Assembly: GCA_045546995.1 (NCBI GenBank)
Contig: JAZQDW010000067.1
Coordinates: 4,951-68,950, forward strand
Origin: Firm-08 sp045546995
Lineage (GTDB): Bacteria; Bacillota; Clostridia; Oscillospirales; QAKW01
DNA length: 64,000 bases
Direction: 5' to 3'
Every line of letters begins with the position of its first letter. Positions within the stretch are counted from its first letter, which is position 1. Position numbers and translations under genes: made by a program. Under the pieces are notes generated by a model, which was not told where the DNA came from, did no database searches, and worked only from the letters and a program-made list of their open reading frames with translations. Shown in pieces: positions 59,234-64,000 of the stretch.

Positions 59234-60071
59234 ACAGATCGTCATAAGGGTGCTCGGGCAAAATGTTTTCAAAAATATAGGTGCTTACGTATTGTTTAGC
59301 CAAGCGCAGCTGTTCTTCCGTACGGATGGTCCAGCCGGCGGTGGCCGCACCCAGCATTTTACAAACGCCGAAGGCCAGCGCATTGGTGTCCATCACGTCA
59401 TAGCTGATAAAATCGGGGCGTGCCAGAAAATTAAAAAGCAACCAGCCCGAGAGGATATTTAAAAATTTGCGGTCCTTTTTTTCGTGTACCAGAAAATTAC
59501 GCGAAAGCTGTCCGCGACAGATGGAGGCATGATGCAGGCGGTACCACCACAGCACCGGCGGATAAAAGGACTGAATGATATATTTTCCGTGGTATTCCCG
59601 CAGAATCCGATCTGCCGCCGCGCAGAGGGCGGCGCTGTTTCCGCGGACACATTTAAATTCCAACAAAAGGGGCACGTCGCCATCCACCAGTTTCAGCACC
59701 TGCTGCAACGTAGGAATGGTCTGATCGGTACCGTCCAGATGCAGCGCCTGCAATTCGGCCAAAGTGGATCCTTCTATCGACAGATCCTGCTCACACAAGC
59801 GACCGGTGGTATCATCGTGAAAGACTACCACGTGACCATCCTTGGTCAAATGGATATCCGTTTCAATGCAAAACCCCAGCTTTTTTGCAAGCAAAAAGGC
59901 ATTGATCGAGTTTTCGGGGGCGCCCATTTCCCGATTATGAAGTCCACGGTGCGCCACGTACATTCCGCGCATCAACACCCTGTCCCCATGGCGACGCAGG
60001 GCGGGAAAAATCAAAAACAAATACAGCAAAAAAACTGCGACGATCACAATGACCGCAACTGTCATAGCCAT
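59232..60071 (-). CDS. Glycerophosphodiester phosphodiesterase
   Basis: A 279-residue protein with one N-terminal membrane anchor (VAVIVIVAVFLLYLFLIFP) and a GDPD TIM barrel: VAHRGLHNR, APENSINAF, IETDIHLTKDGHVVVFHDDT and LLLEFKC. It hydrolyses glycerophosphodiesters to glycerol-3-phosphate and an alcohol, here at the membrane. A GTG 3 bases upstream of the chosen ATG is an alternative start. Confidence 0.92.
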   Translation of the reverse strand: MAMTVAVIVIVAVFLLYLFLIFPALRRHGDRVLMRGMYVAHRGLHNREMGAPENSINAFLLAKKLGFCIETDIHLTKDGHVVVFHDDTTGRLCEQDLSIEGSTLAELQALHLDGTDQTIPTLQQVLKLVDGDVPLLLEFKCVRGNSAALCAAADRILREYHGKYIIQSFYPPVLWWYRLHHASICRGQLSRNFLVHEKKDRKFLNILSGWLLFNFLARPDFISYDVMDTNALAFGVCKMLGAATAGWTIRTEEQLRLAKQYVSTYIFENILPEHPYDDL

Positions 60072-60205
60072 CACCTACCTTATTATGTATTGTATCAGTT
60101 TATGCGGAAATATGCAAGTCGGCATTGTATTTTTACGCAAATTATGATACACTTTGAAAAAGACCGATATACACGGCCGACCACAGCCGAGAAAGGAGGC
60201 ACGCC

Positions 60206-61714
60206 ATGCGTTTAAGCGGCATCACCATCCCCGTCGACCAACATCAGGACATCATTGCCGCCGCAACCAAAAAATGCGGCAGAAAGCCCACGAGCGTCCG
60301 CATTCTGAAGCGGTCCGTTGATGCGCGAAAAGCGCCCGTACGCTTTGTTTACAACCTGGAAGCCACGTTTGACGGCGTTCCGTTGCCACCCATCGAGCGT
60401 CTGCAGGTACCGCAAAAGAAAGCGGAGAGACGACCGGTGGTCATCGGCTTCGGCCCGTGCGGAATGTTTGCCGCATTAATATTGGCGCAGGCAGGATTAC
60501 GCCCCATTGTACTGGAACGGGGCAAAAGCGTTAATCAGCGGCAAAAGGATATCGATGCGTTTTGGAAGGGCGGTCCCCTACTGCCTCACAGTAACGTGCA
60601 GTTTGGCGAAGGCGGCGCCGGAACCTTTTCCGACGGCAAGCTGACCACCCTCATCGGCAGTCCTCTTTGCGCCGAAGTGTTGGAAACCTTTATTGAGTGC
60701 GGTGCGCCCGAGGAGATCCGATGGCTGTCCAAGCCACATATCGGCACGGACGTTTTGCGACAGGTAGTGACAAATCTGCGGCAGAAAATCATTGCTCTGG
60801 GCGGGGAGATCCGCTTTGAAACGCAGGTTACCGAACTCATTACCCAAAACGGCATTCTGCAGGGTGTGGTGGCCGGTGAGGTCATCCCGGCCAAACAGGT
60901 CGTTTTGGCCATCGGCCACAGCGCGCGGGATACGCTGGAGATGCTGTACGCCCGTCACATCGATATGGTGCCAAAGGCATTTTCGGTAGGTGTTCGTATC
61001 GAGCATCCGCAGGCATTGATCGACACCACACAGTACGGGAAATACGCCCGTTATCTGGGCGCCGCCGACTATAAATTATCCTATCACACACCGGAAGGGC
61101 GTGGCGTGTACACCTTTTGTATGTGTCCGGGCGGACAGGTAGTAGCCGCCGCCAGTGAGATGGAGGGTGTTGTCACCAACGGTATGAGCTATCACGCCCG
61201 TGACGGGCACAATGCCAACGCTGCATTACTGGTGGGAATCGAGCCTGCCGATTATGGCGACGGCCATCCCCTGAGCGGTGTACGGTTTCAACGGCAGTTG
61301 GAGCACGCCGCATTTGTGGCCGGGGGCAGTAATTATTTTGCGCCCTGTCAACGGTTGGAAGATTTTATGAAGCGGCAACCCAGCACATCGATCGGAAGCG
61401 TACATTCCACCTATCGTCCCGGTGTTGTCCCTACCGATTTAGGATTGGTTCTGCCCGACTATATTTACAGCGCGATGCGGCAGGCGTTGCCCGTATTCGG
61501 AAAGAAAATACGCGGCTATGATATGCCGGATGCGCTGCTGACCGGTGTGGAAAGCCGCACCTCTTCCCCCGTGCGAATCCAACGAAACGAGTTGATGCAG
61601 GCCAATCTGCAAGGGTTGTATCCGGCCGGCGAAGGCGCCGGTTTTGCCGGTGGTATTATGTCCGCCGCCGTAGACGGCATTAAAGTGGCAATGAAAATTT
61701 TAGAACAAATTTAA
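60206..61714 (+). CDS. FAD-dependent dehydrogenase of the COG2509 type
   Basis: A 502-residue flavoprotein. The N-terminal ~75 residues form a small ferredoxin-like domain. Then come the Rossmann motif VIGFGPCGMFAALILAQAG, GKLTTLIG, VVLAIGHSARDT and the C-terminal YPAGEGAGFAGGI. This domain order is typical of uncharacterised COG2509 dehydrogenases common in anaerobes; the reaction is not known. GAAAGGAGG precedes the ATG. The stop codon overlaps the left arm of a split terminator stem. Confidence 0.88.
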   Translation: MRLSGITIPVDQHQDIIAAATKKCGRKPTSVRILKRSVDARKAPVRFVYNLEATFDGVPLPPIERLQVPQKKAERRPVVIGFGPCGMFAALILAQAGLRPIVLERGKSVNQRQKDIDAFWKGGPLLPHSNVQFGEGGAGTFSDGKLTTLIGSPLCAEVLETFIECGAPEEIRWLSKPHIGTDVLRQVVTNLRQKIIALGGEIRFETQVTELITQNGILQGVVAGEVIPAKQVVLAIGHSARDTLEMLYARHIDMVPKAFSVGVRIEHPQALIDTTQYGKYARYLGAADYKLSYHTPEGRGVYTFCMCPGGQVVAAASEMEGVVTNGMSYHARDGHNANAALLVGIEPADYGDGHPLSGVRFQRQLEHAAFVAGGSNYFAPCQRLEDFMKRQPSTSIGSVHSTYRPGVVPTDLGLVLPDYIYSAMRQALPVFGKKIRGYDMPDALLTGVESRTSSPVRIQRNELMQANLQGLYPAGEGAGFAGGIMSAAVDGIKVAMKILEQI

Positions 61715-62102
61715 AAGGCACCCTTAGAGGCACCCTCTGTAAGGAAGGTGCCTCAGTTATATTCGCCTTACGGCGAGTTATATTGCTTCGCAGTTATATG
61801 ATGCTACGCATCGTGACATTGTCCTTCGGACAGTTTTAAAGGCGAATATAATAAAACTAAAACCAAAGGTTTTAATATCACTTTGCCAATAGGCAAAATA
61901 TAACTGTGAGACCTGTCTCACAATACCACTTATAATTCTTATTTTTGAGATAGGTTAATTTTAGAGGTATATAACCACGTTACGCACCTTTTGAAAGTGC
62001 GTAACCCACTATGACACTTTCAGTCTGAAAGTGTCAATTTTTATATAAAAAGAAAGTAGGGAGAACACTTCTTTACGAAGCGTCTCCCTACAGGTGCCTT
62101 TT
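61713..62102. repeat. Composite hairpin-array element, copy 2, within a split terminator stem
   Basis: A 390 bp gene-free region. The outer arms AAAAGGCACC (61713-61722) and GGTGCCTTTT (62093-62102) are perfectly complementary. Inside, reading leftward, the blocks follow the same order as copy 1: a GTAGGGAGA-type hairpin, TTTTTATATAAAA, GACACTTTCAGTCTGAAAGTGTC, ATAGTGGGTTACG, then mini-hairpins (ATTCGCCTTACGGCGA, TTGCTTCGCA, GTCCTTCGGAC, TTTGCCAATAGGCAAA) with (A)TATAAC or ATATCAC separators, and an AGGCACC/GGTGCCT hairpin. The conserved outer blocks and variable middle define a repeat family. Confidence 0.85.
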
Positions 62103-62106
62103 TTAT

Positions 62107-62778
62107 TTACTTTTTATCATGCTTTCCGACACAGCTTGCAGAGCAGACCAGTGCCGAATACAGCAATCCCAAACCGCCGCTGAGCAACAAACTACCTACG
62201 ATATCGGTAAACCAATGCACGCCACTGCAGAGTCTGCCAACCGCCGTCACCACGATGATCAGCACACACACCGTCACAGCAGCAATACGAATACTGCTTT
62301 TCCCGATGCGACGGGCGCATTGGGTGGCCGCCGCCCACATAGTGCAGGTCACCAGCAAGGTATGTGAGGACGGGAAGGACGCGGCCAGTTCCCCCTCCTC
62401 CAACACGGGACGGTAATTGATCACAACTACCTCAAACAGCACGTACAGCATCGCCATCACCAGTAAAAAGGCGGCGGTATACCACAGATCTGCATCCAGT
62501 TTCAGCAGGCTTTTACGACGGATCCATTGTACCAACGCCAGCACGGCGATACCACCCACGGCGGCAAAGGCGACCAGCCCCAGCATTTCGGTAATTTCAT
62601 ACCACAAGGCGCTTTCACCCAGATGGACAAAAAACCAGCTGTTAATACCGGCGCACCCCACGATGGAGGACATCGGCCCGATGGCCTGCCGATCAAAGGT
62701 GTACAGCAGTACGATCAATGCGGTAAACAGCGCCAGACAGACCGTACCGCCCCATAATAATACTTTTTTATTTTTCAT
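62107..62778 (-). CDS. PAP2 family phosphatase
   Basis: A 223-residue, six-span membrane protein with the three phosphatase motifs: NYRP (short C1), FPSSHTLL (C2) and SGVHWFTDIVGS (C3). Such enzymes dephosphorylate undecaprenyl pyrophosphate or lipid phosphates on the outer face of the membrane. C1 is reduced (no clear Lys six residues before the Arg-Pro). It is downstream of the EEP lipoprotein on the same strand. Confidence 0.87.
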   Translation of the reverse strand: MKNKKVLLWGGTVCLALFTALIVLLYTFDRQAIGPMSSIVGCAGINSWFFVHLGESALWYEITEMLGLVAFAAVGGIAVLALVQWIRRKSLLKLDADLWYTAAFLLVMAMLYVLFEVVVINYRPVLEEGELAASFPSSHTLLVTCTMWAAATQCARRIGKSSIRIAAVTVCVLIIVVTAVGRLCSGVHWFTDIVGSLLLSGGLGLLYSALVCSASCVGKHDKK

Positions 62779-62806
62779 TTTGAAATTCCTTTCATTTTAA
62801 CAAAAT

Positions 62807-63847
62807 CTATTTATATTTTGCATAGGCCACCACCGGACGGTGATCACTCATTTCCACGCGATCCCCTGCCGCATCCGTATAGGCGGAGGACAAATACAGA
62901 TGGCGGGTACACTGCATAGACAAGGTATTCAAATACACGAAATCGATGGTACTGCTTCCTTCCAGGCTTTCAGCCACCAAAGAGGAGGGCTGAAAAACCG
63001 AGGTCTGCAGTTCGAGCAGATGGGGATCGTCATATTCATAGCTGTTATAATCCCCCGTGGCAAATAACGGCGTGGCCCGTACCGTTCCTTCCCAAAATTC
63101 GGCCAGTTCTTTTGCTTCGTCGGTACGCATAATGTTACCGTACTCCGGATTCCAGTTGGGATCAATGGAAAAATGGGTATTGGTCACAAACAGTTCCCGT
63201 TGCGCCTTCCGATCCCACAGCTTGACCCACTGATAATAGCGATTTACATCCTCAAAATACTCGAAGCAACCGCTGTCCCGCAGTTCAAAGCGATCCTTAC
63301 GGTACAATATCATCAAACCCGCCGCAATGCCCATACGGGTGTAGGCGCTGTCCTCTTCCTGCGTGAGCATACGAAAATGATAGCGTTGTCCCACGCCTTC
63401 CGCAATGGCCTTGACCCAGTTATACCCATCGCTCTCACTGACCTCCTGCAGGCCAACGATATCGCAATTTTGCTCCATTATAAAGGCGGTCACCAAGGGG
63501 GAACGTTCTGCCGGCTCGGCAAAATTTTCATCGTTGGTATCATAGGACAGCACGTTAAAACTCATACAACTGATCTCCACGCCGGTACCCGTACCGCCTG
63601 CGGTAAATTCAGATGCAAAATCAGGCGCTTTTTGAGTCGATGTCTCGTTTTGTTCCGGCGCCTCGGGCTGCAGGGCAGGCTCAGTTTGTGGGTCGGGAGC
63701 GGGCTGTGTGGTTTGTTCTGTCTGTCCATTCTGCACAGACTGCTCTGACTGATCGGACGGCACCGTCAAGGGAAGGTCGTTCTCCTGTGGGGCGGCGCAT
63801 CCACCCAAAAGCAACAAACAACAAAGTAAACTTATTGTTCTTTTCAT
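62807..63847 (-). CDS. Lipoprotein of the endonuclease/exonuclease/phosphatase family
   Basis: A 346-residue protein with a lipoprotein signal (lipobox LLGGC, Cys17). A Gln/Glu/Pro/Thr-rich linker follows (~20-90), then an EEP fold: SCMSFNVLSYD, VGLQEVSES (metal Glu), NTHFSIDPN, FATGDYNSYE and MSDHRPVV (catalytic Asp-His). EEP enzymes cleave phosphodiesters of nucleic acids, lipids or inositol phosphates; being anchored outside, it may recycle extracellular substrates together with the PAP2 phosphatase 28 bp downstream. Confidence 0.9.
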   Translation of the reverse strand: MKRTISLLCCLLLLGGCAAPQENDLPLTVPSDQSEQSVQNGQTEQTTQPAPDPQTEPALQPEAPEQNETSTQKAPDFASEFTAGGTGTGVEISCMSFNVLSYDTNDENFAEPAERSPLVTAFIMEQNCDIVGLQEVSESDGYNWVKAIAEGVGQRYHFRMLTQEEDSAYTRMGIAAGLMILYRKDRFELRDSGCFEYFEDVNRYYQWVKLWDRKAQRELFVTNTHFSIDPNWNPEYGNIMRTDEAKELAEFWEGTVRATPLFATGDYNSYEYDDPHLLELQTSVFQPSSLVAESLEGSSTIDFVYLNTLSMQCTRHLYLSSAYTDAAGDRVEMSDHRPVVAYAKYK

Positions 63848-64000
63848 AACATTTCCTCTGCTTAAGCAGCGGAGGAGTATCCGAACCCGATTTTGACGGG
63901 CCGATTTTCACCTCAGCTGTGTTAAAATACTCGCCAATACACAAAGTATTGGCTGCGTTTTATGCCTTGCCGATGCAAAAATCGGCTCCGGCAAAATTCT
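63848..64000. other. Window end: non-coding with small palindromes
   Basis: No gene is supported. Hairpins GCCAATAC/GTATTGGC and GCCGAT/ATCGGC (loop GCAAAA) are visible, a style like the hairpin arrays elsewhere. The promoter of the lipoprotein gene must lie here or beyond the edge. Confidence 0.4.

Overview
The window looks like a chromosomal piece of an anaerobic, low-to-middle GC Clostridia (Firmicutes), most likely an Oscillospirales/Ruminococcaceae-type gut bacterium. This is an inference from gene content: a PerR-rubrerythrin pair, acetate kinase beside a TmcAL homologue, ThyX instead of ThyA, MltG beside a U32 peptidase, LuxS, a single-gene GH20 hexosaminidase, AGGAGG-type ribosome sites with frequent GTG/TTG starts, and TTGACA/TATAAT promoters with 16-18 bp spacing. 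Most of the DNA is compact housekeeping sequence in short operons. Convergent genes usually share one bidirectional terminator hairpin.

Layout. 1-9.7 kb: a partial membrane transporter and an AraC regulator; a sugar-catabolic operon (TIM-barrel epimerase, Gfo/Idh dehydrogenase, ROK kinase) with an SDR beyond its terminator; acetate kinase; tmcAL; a flavodoxin with an AraC regulator. 9.7-18.2 kb: GH20; perR-rbr; a six-gene minus-strand operon (WecG/TagA-like, thyX, tmk, DUF2156, DJ-1, CPBP protease); a small conserved protein; a TRIC-type channel. 18.3-21.1 kb: an AT-rich module of an FAD oxidoreductase and a divergent PocR/AraC regulator, lying between the two separated arms of what looks like one terminator. 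21.2-29.4 kb: U32, mltG, P-loop ATPase, ABC-F, GNAT, enolase and a ClpP/TepA-like protease.

29.4-50.6 kb holds the accessory material. Two islands lie in mirror image around an 8 kb core (nitroreductase, patatin, ABC exporter, small genes, four tRNAs, dus, cupin, mntP, rlmA). Island A (29.4-39.5 kb, plus strand) reads leader element, giant secreted Rhs protein with an unrecognised C-terminal toxin region, membrane immunity candidate, Rhs fragments, palindromic repeats, a RAYT-family (Y1/HUH) transposase, a lipoprotein, and a GC-rich terminator. Island B (50.6-47.6 kb, minus strand) reads the same leader element, palindromic repeats, small orphan genes, a second RAYT transposase, an orphan gene, and the same terminator, but has no rhs gene. 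About 17 full or partial repeats share one core (GGGACGGTTC). Their stems come in subtypes that vary while staying complementary, and each transposase is flanked by inverted copies of its own subtype. The leader element encodes a nearly invariant 22-residue peptide followed by a strong terminator.

50.7-64 kb returns to ordinary genes: tyrS, split chromate transporter, SGNH hydrolase plus RpiB-like isomerase, MATE pump, luxS, HAD phosphatase plus dtd, GDPD, COG2509 flavoprotein, PAP2 phosphatase and an EEP-family lipoprotein. Two related ~385 bp non-coding elements made of many small hairpins (54.3 kb and 61.7 kb, opposite orientations) also sit inside split terminator stems between convergent genes. 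The observations most worth following up are the paired RAYT/REP units, the mirrored islands with the leader peptide, the Rhs toxin/immunity pair, and the insertions into terminator loops.
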